DNA of 33,586 bases from Nafulsella turpanensis ZLM-10 (GCF_000346615.1 NZ_ANNU01000069.1:1-33586); one strand, 5' to 3'. Positions 22,720-32,674 are shown, counted from the stretch's first letter. Translations and numbers: made by a program. The notes: generated by a model not told the origin, from the letters alone.

Positions 22720-23622
22720 TTATTTTCTGTTTCCAAACAGCCGGCCTACTTTAAAAGCGCCAGCCATGGCAAAAGGAATTTCGGCCTCTGCCTGTATTAC
22801 TTTAGAGCGCGCTTCCTGTACCCTTGCCACCATCTCCTGTTCCAGCGCTACGCCCATTGATCGCCTTTCTTCAGCTTTGGCTTTAGCAATCCGCAAATCC
22901 GCATTGGCCTGGTCGATCTTCAGCTCGGCTCCAATATTTTTCCCGATGTCCATATCGGAAATATCGATAGAAAGGATTTCGAAAGCTGTACCTGCATCCA
23001 GACCATTCTCCAGCACTTGCTGAGAAATTTTATTCGGGTTTTCAAGCACCACCTGGTAGCCGCCTGCCATACCGATAGTGGAAATAATCCCCTGCCCTAC
23101 ACGGGCCATAATAGTGTCTTCGCCAGCGCCGCCCACCAGCCGCTGTAGATTGGCCCGCACCGTTACCCTCACTACCGCCACCAGTTGTATACCATCGACC
23201 GAAACACCGGTTATGGCCGGCACTACAATTACATAGGGAGTTACGGAAACCTGTACGGCCTGGAGCACATCCCTCCCGGCAAGGTCGATGGCCGTAGCCT
23301 GCTTAAAGTGGAGATTGAGATTGGCTTTATCCGCTACAATAAGTGCTTTGATTACCGCCCTTACATTTCCACCCGCAAGGTAATGGGCCTCCAGCTGGTC
23401 AGTGGATATCTCTTTTATGCCTGCTTTAGTTGCCAGAATCATGGATTGCACAATAAGCCCCGGCGGCACCCGGCGGATACGCATAAAAATAAGCTTGCTA
23501 AGCGCAACCTGCACCCCTGAAAAGCGGGCGGTAATCCAGAGGTTCAGCGGGATAAAGTACAAAAAGACCAGTAAGGCCAGCAGTATGGCTGCCAGGAGAA
23601 TGATGGTGCTGTATTCAGCCAT
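22720..23622 (-). CDS. floA: Flotillin-like protein FloA
   Basis: A 300-residue member of the YqfA/FloA family, membrane scaffold proteins of ordered membrane domains. An N-terminal hairpin-like hydrophobic segment (residues 5-30) precedes [21 protein letters not shown], the PHB-like domain with [24 protein letters not shown], and a C-terminal helical region rich in Ala and Glu ([17 protein letters not shown]). The C-terminus ends at [16 protein letters not shown], about 30 residues earlier than Bacillus FloA. An NfeD partner gene, often adjacent, is absent here. Two stop codons in tandem end the frame. Confidence 0.93.
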   Translation of the reverse strand: MAEYSTIILLAAILLALLVFLYFIPLNLWITARFSGVQVALSKLIFMRIRRVPPGLIVQSMILATKAGIKEISTDQLEAHYLAGGNVRAVIKALIVADKANLNLHFKQATAIDLAGRDVLQAVQVSVTPYVIVVPAITGVSVDGIQLVAVVRVTVRANLQRLVGGAGEDTIMARVGQGIISTIGMAGGYQVVLENPNKISQQVLENGLDAGTAFEILSIDISDMDIGKNIGAELKIDQANADLRIAKAKAEERRSMGVALEQEMVARVQEARSKVIQAEAEIPFAMAGAFKVGRLFGNRK

Positions 23623-23703
23623 TTAGAATAATTAAAAAAGTAGAAGGGCGCTGATAGAAACAGGTACAGGCGAATACTTTTAGCTGTGCCTTTTTTTGCC
23701 AGT

Positions 23704-23741
23704 ACCAACCCTGCAAAGCAGAAGTGCTTTAAAGGGTTGGT
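23704..23741. repeat. 15-base-pair palindromic hairpin without T-tract
   Basis: ACCAACCCT (23704-23712) pairs with AGGGTTGGT (23733-23741) and AAAGCA (23715-23720) with TGCTTT (23725-23730), with a GC/AA internal loop and a GAAG tetraloop. Neither side is followed by a T-run, so it is not a classical terminator. It lies between the lysine-rich gene and FloA, in the transcript direction of both. Confidence 0.7.
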
Positions 23742-23792
23742 AATGACATTAAAGCCCCATTCCTGTAGTGCCTGATGGAAAATACCCGGAGA

Positions 23793-23900
23793 TTAATCTC
23801 TTTTCGCTGCTTTCTTCGCCTTTTTATCGGCACGTTTCTCTTTCAGGCTTTTCATGGCTTCCTTCTTATTTTCTTTTATTGTGCTTTTTTCTTTTGACAT
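23793..23900 (-). CDS. Small lysine-rich 35-residue protein
   Basis: Reads from ATG 23900-23898 to TAA 23795-23793. The peptide starts MSKEKSTIKENKKEAMKSLK and ends KKAKKAAKRD, about 40% lysine, in a helix-forming pattern. Comparable lysine-rich miniature proteins recur in Bacteroidota genomes. Nucleic-acid binding is plausible from charge alone. A TATATTTC element about 22-30 bases upstream resembles a -7 box, and the leader carries ACACTAACC. Confidence 0.6.
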   Translation of the reverse strand: MSKEKSTIKENKKEAMKSLKEKRADKKAKKAAKRD

Positions 23901-23910
23901 TTCCGTAGTG

Positions 23911-23919
23911 GGTTAGTGT
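23911..23919 (-). promoter_or_regulatory. Leader motif ACACTAACC, copy 2
   Basis: The same nine-base motif as at 21823-21831, here 10 bases before the start of the lysine-rich gene and just after a TATATTTC -7-like element, so it would fall at the very 5' end of the transcript. Confidence 0.3.
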
Positions 23920-23994
23920 TAGGAAATATACATTAAATACGTGGACAAACGTTCAATCAGGCAAAATAAAAATGCGAGTTACTCCCAGGAAAAC

Positions 23995-24147
23995 ATGCAA
24001 CTCAAAAGACCGGAAAAGGACAGCCCTGTAGCACTCTCTGGTTTCACTAAAAAAGGAGCCAGGAGAAATCCTTATCTAAAGCCGGTTTTTTACGTAATTA
24101 AACCTGATACTCATAAAGAAGAATTTTTCACCGGAGATAAAATATGA
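23995..24147 (+). CDS. Short basic protein of unknown function
   Basis: From the ATG at 23995 this gives 50 residues, beginning MQLKRPEKDSPVALSG and containing FTKKGARRNPYLKPVFYVIKPD. An in-frame GTG at 23941 would add 18 residues but leaves almost no room for a leader. The stop is followed 1 base later by the ATG of the next small gene, which supports a two-gene unit. No family is recognised. Confidence 0.45.
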   Translation: MQLKRPEKDSPVALSGFTKKGARRNPYLKPVFYVIKPDTHKEEFFTGDKI

Positions 24148-24148
24148 T

Positions 24149-24394
24149 ATGCAGCAACGTGAACTTACAGACCAGAATGGCACCCGCTGGACCTGCGTAC
24201 AAGCGTATGGAGGGCCAGGGAGTGAAGAAGCAGAAGAGGCTGATCGAATGGCAACAGACAAAAATAATAAAGTAGCGGTCGTCTGCACCCCCACGGGCGG
24301 AGCAAAAAGTGTACGCCTCCGGCTGGAGGAAACCTGGATAAACGATACCTCCGAGGAAGAACTCCTGCAGAAAATAAAGGCCGCTTCTGGTTAA
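24149..24394 (+). CDS. Small acidic protein of unknown function
   Basis: An 81-residue soluble protein: a beta-like segment with WTCVQAY, an acidic patch GSEEAEEADRM, then KVAVVCTPTGGAKSVRLRLEETWI and a helical end SEEELLQKIKAAS. The alternation suggests a small alpha/beta fold. It follows the basic 50-residue gene by 1 base. No family is recognised, but composition and the intact frame support a real gene. Confidence 0.65.
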   Translation: MQQRELTDQNGTRWTCVQAYGGPGSEEAEEADRMATDKNNKVAVVCTPTGGAKSVRLRLEETWINDTSEEELLQKIKAASG

Positions 24395-24446
24395 CCCTAA
24401 CTATTACCGTGGAGGTATTTCTAGCTACTCCTCCCAAAAACCGAAG

Positions 24447-24472
24447 AGCCGGACACTCTTCAGCGTCCGGCT
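24447..24472 (-). terminator. Terminator after the aminotransferase gene
   Basis: AGCCGGAC (24447-24454) pairs with GTCCGGCT (24465-24472) around a 10-base loop. On the minus strand it is followed by CTTCGGTTTTTGGG. It is also placed to stop the convergent small plus-strand genes, although the T-tract on that side is weak. Confidence 0.75.
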
Positions 24473-24497
24473 TCCCTCTATAATTTTAAACTATGCC

Positions 24498-25754
24498 TTA
24501 CTTCAGCTGGTGCAAAGCTTCCCGCAGCCTGGGCAGGGCCGCCTGTATGGATTCCAGCGAAGCTCCCCCCACCGACATCCTGAACCAGGGCGACAGTTCA
24601 CTGGTACCAAATGCACCAAATGGCACGATGGCCAATTTCGCCTCCTGAATCAGATAGCTGGTAATATCCTTATTAGTCCGGAGTTCCTTTCCATCCGGGG
24701 TGGTTTTGCCAAGCACATCAATACGGGCCGTCAGGTAAATCGCCCCCATGGGAATAATGGCATCGACTGGTAAGCCACTCCTCTTCAGCTCCTTCAGCCC
24801 GTGAAAGAGGGTGTCCAAACTCCGCTGCACCTTTTCTTTAAAGCCTTTAGTAAAAGCATCGACCGCTTTTCCATCCTGCAGAAAGGTGGCCACCGCCAGC
24901 TGCTCCGCCTTGGGTGCCCATGCCCCTATGTGGCCAAGGATAGACTTCATTTTGTCAATGACAGTGGTCGGGCCAAAGGCATATCCTACCCGTACACCTG
25001 TTGCCGCAAAACATTTCGATATTCCGTCGATATAAATTACATAATCGCGCAGCTCCGGCCGCAGGTTTACCGGATCGAAGTGCCGGGTATTTCCAAAAGT
25101 GAGCATCCAGTAAATCTGGTCGTACATAATGTACAGCGGCTTTTCATCGGCTGAGCGGGATTTATTTTCCTCAATTACGAGATCGCAGATAGCAGCCAGA
25201 TCTTCTTTGCTAAAAACCGTACCTGTAGGGTTAAGTGGCGAACAGAGCGCAAGCAAGGTTGCTCCTTTCAAATGAGGCGCTATATCCGCCGCAGTCGGCA
25301 TAAAGTTGTTTTCCGGCCGGGTTTCGACCATTACCGGCCGGGCGCCAGACAAGTGGCAGTAATGGTTGTTGTTCCATGAAGGCACCGGAAACACTACCGT
25401 ATCGTCCGGGTCGATGAGCGCCAGGTAAGTGGCATATATGAGTGGCCGGGAGCCGCCAGCTATCAGCAAATCATTGGCAGGATAGTCCAGCCCCAGCCGC
25501 TCCTTTAAAAAAGCGGCGGCTGACTGCCTTAGCTCAGCTACCCCATTGGCCGGCGGATAGTTCGTATGGCCTGCCTGGTAAGCCTTGCCTATTTCCGTCG
25601 TAAGCCCGGCCGGAATGGGATACAAAGCAGGGTCGAAATCGCCAATCGTAAGGTTACAGATCTTTTCTCCCCTGCGGATCATATCATTGACCTCATTCCC
25701 AATTTTTATTATTTCTGAGCCAATAAGGCTGGCGGCCATTTTAGAGACAATCAT
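24498..25754 (-). CDS. Pyridoxal-phosphate aminotransferase, class I/II
   Basis: A 418-residue fold-type I aminotransferase, probably acting on aspartate or a related amino acid. Lys247 in DGISKCFAATGVRVGYAFG binds the cofactor. Asn175 (SPLNPTGTVF), Asp212 and Tyr215 (YDQIYW) line the cofactor, and a C-terminal arginine in SPWFRMSVGG should bind the substrate carboxylate. TNYPPANGVAELR near residue 64 is also standard. Specificity cannot be read from the sequence. The gene stands alone on the minus strand. Confidence 0.93.
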   Translation of the reverse strand: MIVSKMAASLIGSEIIKIGNEVNDMIRRGEKICNLTIGDFDPALYPIPAGLTTEIGKAYQAGHTNYPPANGVAELRQSAAAFLKERLGLDYPANDLLIAGGSRPLIYATYLALIDPDDTVVFPVPSWNNNHYCHLSGARPVMVETRPENNFMPTAADIAPHLKGATLLALCSPLNPTGTVFSKEDLAAICDLVIEENKSRSADEKPLYIMYDQIYWMLTFGNTRHFDPVNLRPELRDYVIYIDGISKCFAATGVRVGYAFGPTTVIDKMKSILGHIGAWAPKAEQLAVATFLQDGKAVDAFTKGFKEKVQRSLDTLFHGLKELKRSGLPVDAIIPMGAIYLTARIDVLGKTTPDGKELRTNKDITSYLIQEAKLAIVPFGAFGTSELSPWFRMSVGGASLESIQAALPRLREALHQLK

Positions 25755-26167
25755 GAAGCAAAATTTTTATAAACATAGCTGCTCTTCTGTTCAAATACAA
25801 TAGCCTTATAAGCTTACTTGTACAGAAATAAAAAGGATGAAAACAGCGATTTCAGGAGCTGCCTGCGCCAACTCCTTTTACCTGCTCCATTTATTCTGTT
25901 TTGTACCAGAAAGTGGCAACTTCCGGATGGCTCCGCAGAAAATAATGCCTTCCGCTTACTGTAACTTTCACAAAAAACTTGCAGCCCTGCAATCAGCAAC
26001 AACTAAACATGTGCTTACAAAAAGTTTACAGAATAACTAGAAAGGCCCGTTTGCTAGTGCCATAAAGCCAGAAAAACTAACATGATTTGCCGGAGGCATC
26101 AAAAAGCGCATTTGCTTGATTAACAAAAGAAAGCCCTAGTTTAGTGAAAAGATGAAAAACAGCGCTT
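25755..26167. other. Intergenic region upstream of the aminotransferase and a small plus-strand gene
   Basis: A 413-base divergent spacer. Overlapping open frames on both strands (about 25814-26040) have no recognisable features and look like chance. The right part holds a good promoter candidate for the gene at 26168. Confidence 0.5.
26116..26144 (+). promoter_or_regulatory. Putative promoter of the 96-residue protein gene
   Basis: TTG at 26116-26118 and TAGTTTAG at 26137-26144 are separated by 18 bases, close to the Bacteroidota -33/-7 arrangement. The start codon at 26168 follows after 23 bases. Confidence 0.45.
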
Positions 26168-26458
26168 ATGAAAAAAGTATTCAAAAAAGTGTTTAAACCC
26201 TTCCTGCCTTCTTACGAGGTAATCTGCACCACTTACCAGGTAATTCCTGGTTTGCCTGTCAGCAAAAAGCTCTCGACCCAGTATTTCAACAGGGGTGAAT
26301 CAAGCGAGGCCAAAGCGTTTTATGGCAAAGTGATTAGTTCAGAATTTACCCGTAACCTGGCGCCGGTAGAGGTCCACCTGAAAATGGCCGGCATTACCAT
26401 TAAAAAGACACAAATTGGTCCTGTCGCAGAGCTGAAGCAGTTCCGCATGGTTGGTTAA
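26168..26458 (+). CDS. Basic 96-residue protein of unknown function
   Basis: The N-terminus is strongly basic (MKKVFKKVFKPFLPSY), followed by a strand-rich region (EVICTTYQVIPGLPVSKKL), a polar helix NRGESSEAKAFYGKVI and VEVHLKMAGITIKKTQIG. There is no signal peptide or membrane helix. The family is not recognised. It is a single gene with its own promoter candidate and a hairpin behind it. Confidence 0.65.
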   Translation: MKKVFKKVFKPFLPSYEVICTTYQVIPGLPVSKKLSTQYFNRGESSEAKAFYGKVISSEFTRNLAPVEVHLKMAGITIKKTQIGPVAELKQFRMVG

Positions 26459-26488
26459 ATATTACCAGAATATTGAGTAAATAATCTA

Positions 26489-26510
26489 AGAGCCCCTTCT
26501 CAGGGGCTCT
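26489..26510 (+). terminator. Hairpin terminator after the 96-residue protein gene
   Basis: AGAGCCCCT (26489-26497) pairs perfectly with AGGGGCTCT (26502-26510) around TCTC. The following TCTTATTCCC is only moderately T-rich. Confidence 0.7.
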
Positions 26511-26630
26511 TCTTATTCCCCGCCTTTTTCCCTTCCAATGACAGCAAAAGGCCTTACTTTTCAAAAGCAGGATATTCCCATCCTGAGGAGCATTCATTTA
26601 GTTTTTATTTCATAAAGTGCGCTACTTTTC

Positions 26631-28325
<1,695 letters not shown>

Positions 28326-28327
28326 TT

Positions 28328-28378
28328 GAAGGTTCCTCCACCCTGCCAAAAAAGAAAGCAGTGTGGAGGAACACCTTC
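28328..28378 (+). terminator. Hairpin directly after pgi
   Basis: GAAGGTTCCTCCAC (28328-28341) pairs with 28363-28378 with a 2-base bulge, around a 21-base A-rich loop. It begins 2 bases after the pgi stop. There is no T-run behind it, so it may be a 3'-end stabiliser or a factor-dependent stop. Confidence 0.55.
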
Positions 28379-28480
28379 AGAAAATATTATTTAGGCTCAG
28401 CCATTTAGCCTGAATTTCATTAAAGATTTGCTGCAGTCCTCCAACTGGCCTTCTGAAAAGGCTGTAATGAATGCTAAAGG

Positions 28481-28876
28481 ATGATGATAGATAAACTGGC
28501 CTGGATAGAAATCAGGGACTACCGGATTTTAAGTAGCCGGAGCCGCGGTAAAGATACCTGGTACCTACCGGGAGGTAAGCGGGAGCCCGGCGAAAGCGAT
28601 GAACAAACCCTGGTCCGGGAGATACGGGAAGAGTTAGGAGTAGCGTTATTAAGCTCCACTCTAACTTTTGAAGGCAACTTTCAGGCCCAGGCCCACGGGC
28701 ATCCCGAAGGAGTAATAGTGAAGATGAAATGTTACTCCGCCTCCTACAAGGGAACCATTAAAGCCAGTTCGGAAATAGAAGAAGTAGCCTGGCTTACCTA
28801 TGCAGACAGAAATAAAATATCGCCGGTAGATAAAATTATCTTTGACCGGCTAAAGGAAAAGGGCAGAATTAAGTAA
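28481..28876 (+). CDS. Nudix hydrolase
   Basis: A 131-residue Nudix protein. The Nudix box GKREPGESDEQTLVREIREELGV (residues 32-54) is complete, with Glu47, Glu50 and Glu51 as metal ligands. The substrate, a nucleoside diphosphate derivative, cannot be predicted. The MSRSRGKDTWYLPGG-like entry resembles the MutT/NUDIX oxidised-nucleotide group. Two consecutive ATG codons (28481 and 28484) are equally possible starts. Confidence 0.9.
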   Translation: MMIDKLAWIEIRDYRILSSRSRGKDTWYLPGGKREPGESDEQTLVREIREELGVALLSSTLTFEGNFQAQAHGHPEGVIVKMKCYSASYKGTIKASSEIEEVAWLTYADRNKISPVDKIIFDRLKEKGRIK

Positions 28877-29044
28877 AACTTCTTTAAAACCGTTACACCG
28901 ATGCCCTTCCTGGAAATTAGTAAATTGCCTCCGGAGAAAAAGTGTAGAATCCGTAAGACTATGGCTGCTATTGTAGAGGATTTTGTCCGACCTCTAACCT
29001 TTCAATAATCAAATGCCAAAGATAACAGCCTCTAAAATTTAGGA

Positions 29045-29614
29045 ATGAGCGAGCAGTACAGCAGGCAGAAACAAGCCAGGATATTAAGAATCTTCAGAAA
29101 GATCCACCGCACCACCGGGGCGCTGCTGTTTGTTTTTTTCTTTTTTATTTCTGTTACCGGCCTCCTCTTAGGCTGGAAAAAGCACAGCGGAGGCGCTATT
29201 CTGCCCAAGTCCTATACCGGCACCTCCACAGACCTGAAGGACTGGCTCCCCCTGGAAAGCCTCCACCAGCAGGCAGTTATTATCCTCCACGACTCTATTT
29301 CTTCCAGCTTATCTCCTGAACTGGAACGGATTGATGTTCGAAAGGATAAAGGCATGGTAAAGTTTGTGTTTGTCGACCACTTTTGGGGAGTACAGCTCGA
29401 TGGCGCTACCGGAGAATTGTTGCATATTGAACGGCGCCGCTCCGATTTTATCGAAAATATCCACGACGGCTCCATTCTGGATTATTATTTTGAGACAGAA
29501 GGGGAGTGGATAAAACTAACCTACACCACCATAATGGGCCTGGCCCTGCTTACCTTTACCGTTACCGGCTTCTGGCTATGGTACGGACCTAAAATGATGC
29601 GCCGAAGCCGGTAA
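29045..29614 (+). CDS. PepSY-associated membrane protein
   Basis: A 189-residue protein with two membrane helices, at about residues 25-43 (GALLFVFFFFISVTGLLLGW, preceded by KIHRTTG) and 161-180 (TTIMGLALLTFTVTGFWLW). The intervening region has a PepSY-like strand pattern ending DGATGELLHIERRRSDFIENIHDGS. Such proteins are found with ferric-reductase and siderophore-uptake genes, but no such genes are adjacent. The His residues near each helix end could bind heme, which is inference. Confidence 0.85.
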   Translation: MSEQYSRQKQARILRIFRKIHRTTGALLFVFFFFISVTGLLLGWKKHSGGAILPKSYTGTSTDLKDWLPLESLHQQAVIILHDSISSSLSPELERIDVRKDKGMVKFVFVDHFWGVQLDGATGELLHIERRRSDFIENIHDGSILDYYFETEGEWIKLTYTTIMGLALLTFTVTGFWLWYGPKMMRRSR

Positions 29615-29757
29615 ACTACAGACAGAGCAAGACGTCCTCTTAATCCTCCTCCTGCTATTCAAAAAAAGCACAGAATTCTTACATATACTACGCTCCTTGA
29701 CATTTGCCTCCTATCTTACGGATCTTAAACGGAAACTTTTCTTAGCCTACTCTCTCC

Positions 29758-31239
29758 ATGAAAAAAGTTGTTTTACTTCCGACTGTACTTCTCCTCTTCA
29801 ACACCTTTAACCTTCCTGCTCAAAATCTCTTCAGTCAGTTAAAAACCAGTAATAAAAACCTCTACAGCCCTTCCGGAAAAGCCAGCAGGGATGGCTGTTA
29901 CAGCCTTGCATTTTACCATAACGATTCCCGTAACTTTTACACCTTCGACCCCGATGGAAACATTATTACATCCCTTACCCAAACTTTTCCCGGGAAAGAG
30001 TACCATCAAAAGCCGGTAGGTGTAAAAGAAATACCCGATGCTTTCATTTATTATTTCCACAATGCAGTTGATAACAACCGGCTGGAGGCTTACCGTCTTG
30101 GAAAGAAAGAGCATGAGTCAAGCTTTGGCTATTTTGAACTGGCCGAAAGCCGGAAAGAGAAGCTCCTGCACACCATTGAGGACAGAGAAGAACTATACTT
30201 TCTGCTAATGAATAAACAGGAGCAGAAGCTGATTCTGGTAAGAGTACTGGACGAAAAGAATGTCGAGCGAAAGGAATTTCCACTTTCAGAAGATGTTTTC
30301 GATTTGATGCGAAAATCAGACTTTGTGCAGGTGTACAGCGGCCGGGAAAACAACTTCTTAGAGCTGGAGCTGGAAAAAGCCTACCTCACTAACAAGCAAA
30401 CACTCGTACTTACCAGGGAAATGGAAGAAAGTGCCCATGGTGTACCCGCCGGTTTTACCGCTATCCTTACTCTTGATTTCGAGAGAGGCCATTCATCCTT
30501 CCAGGCCTTGCCTCCGGCATTTGCAGAAACAAATTTCAAGACCAACACTTTTATTCTGAAAGACCGGCTTTACAAAATTAGCGGCAACAAGAATTTTATC
30601 GACCTCAGCATTTATCACTTCCCTTCCCTGAATAAGCTGGAAAGCTTTAACTACAACAGTAACCAGGAAATAGGACTGATGGGAAGAGGACTCAGCTTCA
30701 GAAAAAGCGATGATTTGCCCATACTGATAGAAAAGGAGAAAACCCGCAAAATTTTGCGCAAGCTGCAAAAAGGCACTCTGGCAGTTTATGCCAAACCGCT
30801 AAAACAAAATGCTGTTGCGCTCCGCCTTGGTTCCTTCCGCGAGCTTTCCGGCGGTGGGTATGGTGGTGGCATGATGATGCCCATGGGTGGTGGCTCCATT
30901 TCCACTCCTATGGGCTCCGTGAGCGCACCGTTCTCTTTCTCGCCTGTTTATTTTGGAACAGGTAAAAGCAGCACCGCTGAGTATTATTTTGATGTTTTAC
31001 TGAACGAACAGCTTGAGGTAAAGGGCCACACAGCCCCGCGTGCCCTGCAGGAAAAAGAAGAAGAGGCCATAGAGCACCTGGATTCCCGCAGAAATAATTA
31101 TTTACTAAGCCTGCCCGTTTCTTATACCAGAGGGTTGATGGTGTTCCACGATAAAAAAGAAGAACAGCTAAATATTTACCAGCTGGGATACCACAGTAGC
31201 GCGATGCCGGCAACGGAACAGCCAGCCGCAGGCTTCTGA
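29758..31239 (+). CDS. Secreted protein of unknown function with a Gly/Met-rich insert
   Basis: A 493-residue exported protein: signal peptide about residues 1-21 (VLLLFNTFNLPAQ). The body has repeated short strand pairs such as YSLAFYHNDSRNFYTFDPDGNIITSLTQ and later NFIDLSIYHFPSLNKLESF, which suggests a beta-propeller-like fold of about six to seven blades, though this is only by eye. A low-complexity segment at about 363-390 runs GGGYGGGMMMPMGGGS and then STPMGSVS. No catalytic motif is recognised. It follows the PepSY gene by 143 bases and may or may not be linked to it. Confidence 0.75.
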   Translation: MKKVVLLPTVLLLFNTFNLPAQNLFSQLKTSNKNLYSPSGKASRDGCYSLAFYHNDSRNFYTFDPDGNIITSLTQTFPGKEYHQKPVGVKEIPDAFIYYFHNAVDNNRLEAYRLGKKEHESSFGYFELAESRKEKLLHTIEDREELYFLLMNKQEQKLILVRVLDEKNVERKEFPLSEDVFDLMRKSDFVQVYSGRENNFLELELEKAYLTNKQTLVLTREMEESAHGVPAGFTAILTLDFERGHSSFQALPPAFAETNFKTNTFILKDRLYKISGNKNFIDLSIYHFPSLNKLESFNYNSNQEIGLMGRGLSFRKSDDLPILIEKEKTRKILRKLQKGTLAVYAKPLKQNAVALRLGSFRELSGGGYGGGMMMPMGGGSISTPMGSVSAPFSFSPVYFGTGKSSTAEYYFDVLLNEQLEVKGHTAPRALQEKEEEAIEHLDSRRNNYLLSLPVSYTRGLMVFHDKKEEQLNIYQLGYHSSAMPATEQPAAGF

Positions 31240-31400
31240 TTCAAAAGATTATTTGTTGCCAGCGCTGATATTTGACATGAATTAATTGCTTTAATAGACA
31301 AAATGTACTTTTCTGTTACTGCAAAAGAGCTTACATTTGCCAAACCGAATTCCCTGCAGCCAGGCAGAGGGGTGTAACTTGTACTTTATCTAATTTTTTC

Positions 31401-31865
31401 ATGAGCCGAATTAAAATTACCAGCTTCGAAGACTTTGAACAATATGTAGGTACTGAAATGGGTATAACTGACTACCTCACCATTACCCAGGAACAAATCA
31501 ATAAGTTTGCCGATGCTACCCTCGACCATCAGTGGATTCACCTGGACCAGGAACGGGCAAAAACTGAATCGCCGTTCAAAAATACCATTGCGCATGGCTA
31601 CCTTACAGTCTCACTTCTTCCTTACTTCTGGGAGCAGGTAGTAGAGATTGACAATGTGAAAATGCAGGTAAACTACGAAATAGAAAGCCTGCGCTTTAAC
31701 CAGGCTGTGGTTGTAGGAAGCCAGGTACGCCTGCGGGTAACTTTATTGTCCTTAAAAAACCTGCGCGGAATTACCAAGGCCCAGCTACAGGTAAAAATGG
31801 AAATAAAGGATTGCAAAAAGCCGGCTTATGAAGGAGTAATTACCTTCCTTTATCATTTCAACTAA
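31401..31865 (+). CDS. MaoC-like (R)-specific enoyl-CoA hydratase
   Basis: A 154-residue hot-dog-fold hydratase. The catalytic motif is ATLDHQWIHLDQERA with Asp42 and His47, and the following SPFKNTIAHGYLTVSLLP is typical. Members hydrate trans-2-enoyl-CoA to (R)-3-hydroxyacyl-CoA in fatty-acid or polyester metabolism. The length is normal for the single-domain form. It stands alone before the gene-poor region. Confidence 0.93.
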   Translation: MSRIKITSFEDFEQYVGTEMGITDYLTITQEQINKFADATLDHQWIHLDQERAKTESPFKNTIAHGYLTVSLLPYFWEQVVEIDNVKMQVNYEIESLRFNQAVVVGSQVRLRVTLLSLKNLRGITKAQLQVKMEIKDCKKPAYEGVITFLYHFN

Positions 31866-32100
31866 ACTCCTCCAACTGGAAGGGTTTCCTTCCGGAAAAA
31901 AGACAGCATACAAAATAGCACGTAAAAGGCTGCTACCCCTGTAAGGAAGACTTTTTCCCTTACAGATAAAAGCCAACGGCAGCTTACGGCTTTCAGGAGC
32001 AGAAGCACAGGCGCATAAGACCTGCGTATTAGGAATAAAATTACTGGTTTCGGCACATATGTAAGCTAGCTCCTGTTAATTTCATCATTAAAACCTCTCC

Positions 32101-32148
32101 GGGCCGGGAAAGGTGTTCTTCATCATTCCCGGCCCGGGTGAAACACCT
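32101..32148. repeat. GC-rich palindrome with a competing second stem
   Basis: GGGCCGGGAA (32101-32110) pairs perfectly with 32126-32135. Its loop begins AGGTGTT (32111-32117), which can pair with AACACCT (32142-32148). The two stems interlock, so the RNA could form either hairpin or an H-type pseudoknot. Confidence 0.6.
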
Positions 32149-32230
32149 GGTACCTTCCAAAAAATGATCTGTTTAGCTGCGAACTCCTCCAACGAAAGGC
32201 AATGGCAGCAACATCCGGCTATAGTGAGCC

Positions 32231-32254
32231 CCTTAAGTTATACCTTAAGTTATA
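32231..32254. repeat. 12-base tandem duplication CCTTAAGTTATA
   Basis: Two exact copies, 32231-32242 and 32243-32254, in the gene-poor region. Confidence 0.8.
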
Positions 32255-32639
32255 CCAAAACCTTATTTTTCTTCCCGGCTCTGAAATTACTTCTTCCCCC
32301 AGCCGTAAGCTACTCTTTCTAACGGGCGGTGGAGGCAAAATCTCAACTTCCTTCGCCTCCTCCTCACCCAAGATAAACTCTCCAGGGAGCAACTGCTTTT
32401 TCAATTGTTTCTTCTAAAGTCAGATAATTTCAGAAGCCCATTCATTGAAAGATCTTCATCATTTTTCCTTCTCTTTCCTCTGTTCGGCCCTATCAACAGG
32501 ATATTTTCTTTTACAAGTACTTCAAACAAACCTTTTTCCTTACATACTCCGGCTCCTGCTGTAAGGTAGCAAAACAGCTTATGCGCCCATCCTGCCTCTA
32601 ATTTTAATAGATTTACCTGCTATGTTCTTTCGAATGAGC

Positions 32640-32674
32640 ACTCCCAAATCCTCAGCGCCAATAGCTTCGGGAGT
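32640..32674 (+). promoter_or_regulatory. Small hairpin in the adhesin leader
   Basis: ACTCCC (32640-32645) pairs with GGGAGT (32669-32674) around a 23-base loop, followed by ATTTGCTTTTTC. It lies 27 bases before the adhesin ATG and resembles a weak terminator or attenuator. Only six pairs are certain. Confidence 0.3.

Noticed and set aside
25814-26040. Overlapping 62- and 67-codon frames on opposite strands
   Set aside because: Neither has a promoter, leader or family signal, and both are in a divergent intergenic region.
26152-26196. 14-codon upstream frame overlapping the 96-residue gene start
   Set aside because: Its ATG would lie at or next to the predicted transcript start, so a regulatory upstream ORF is unlikely.
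31862-32056. 64-codon hydrophobic minus-strand frame after the MaoC gene
   Set aside because: No leader, promoter or family signal; hydrophobicity follows from the CT-rich plus strand.
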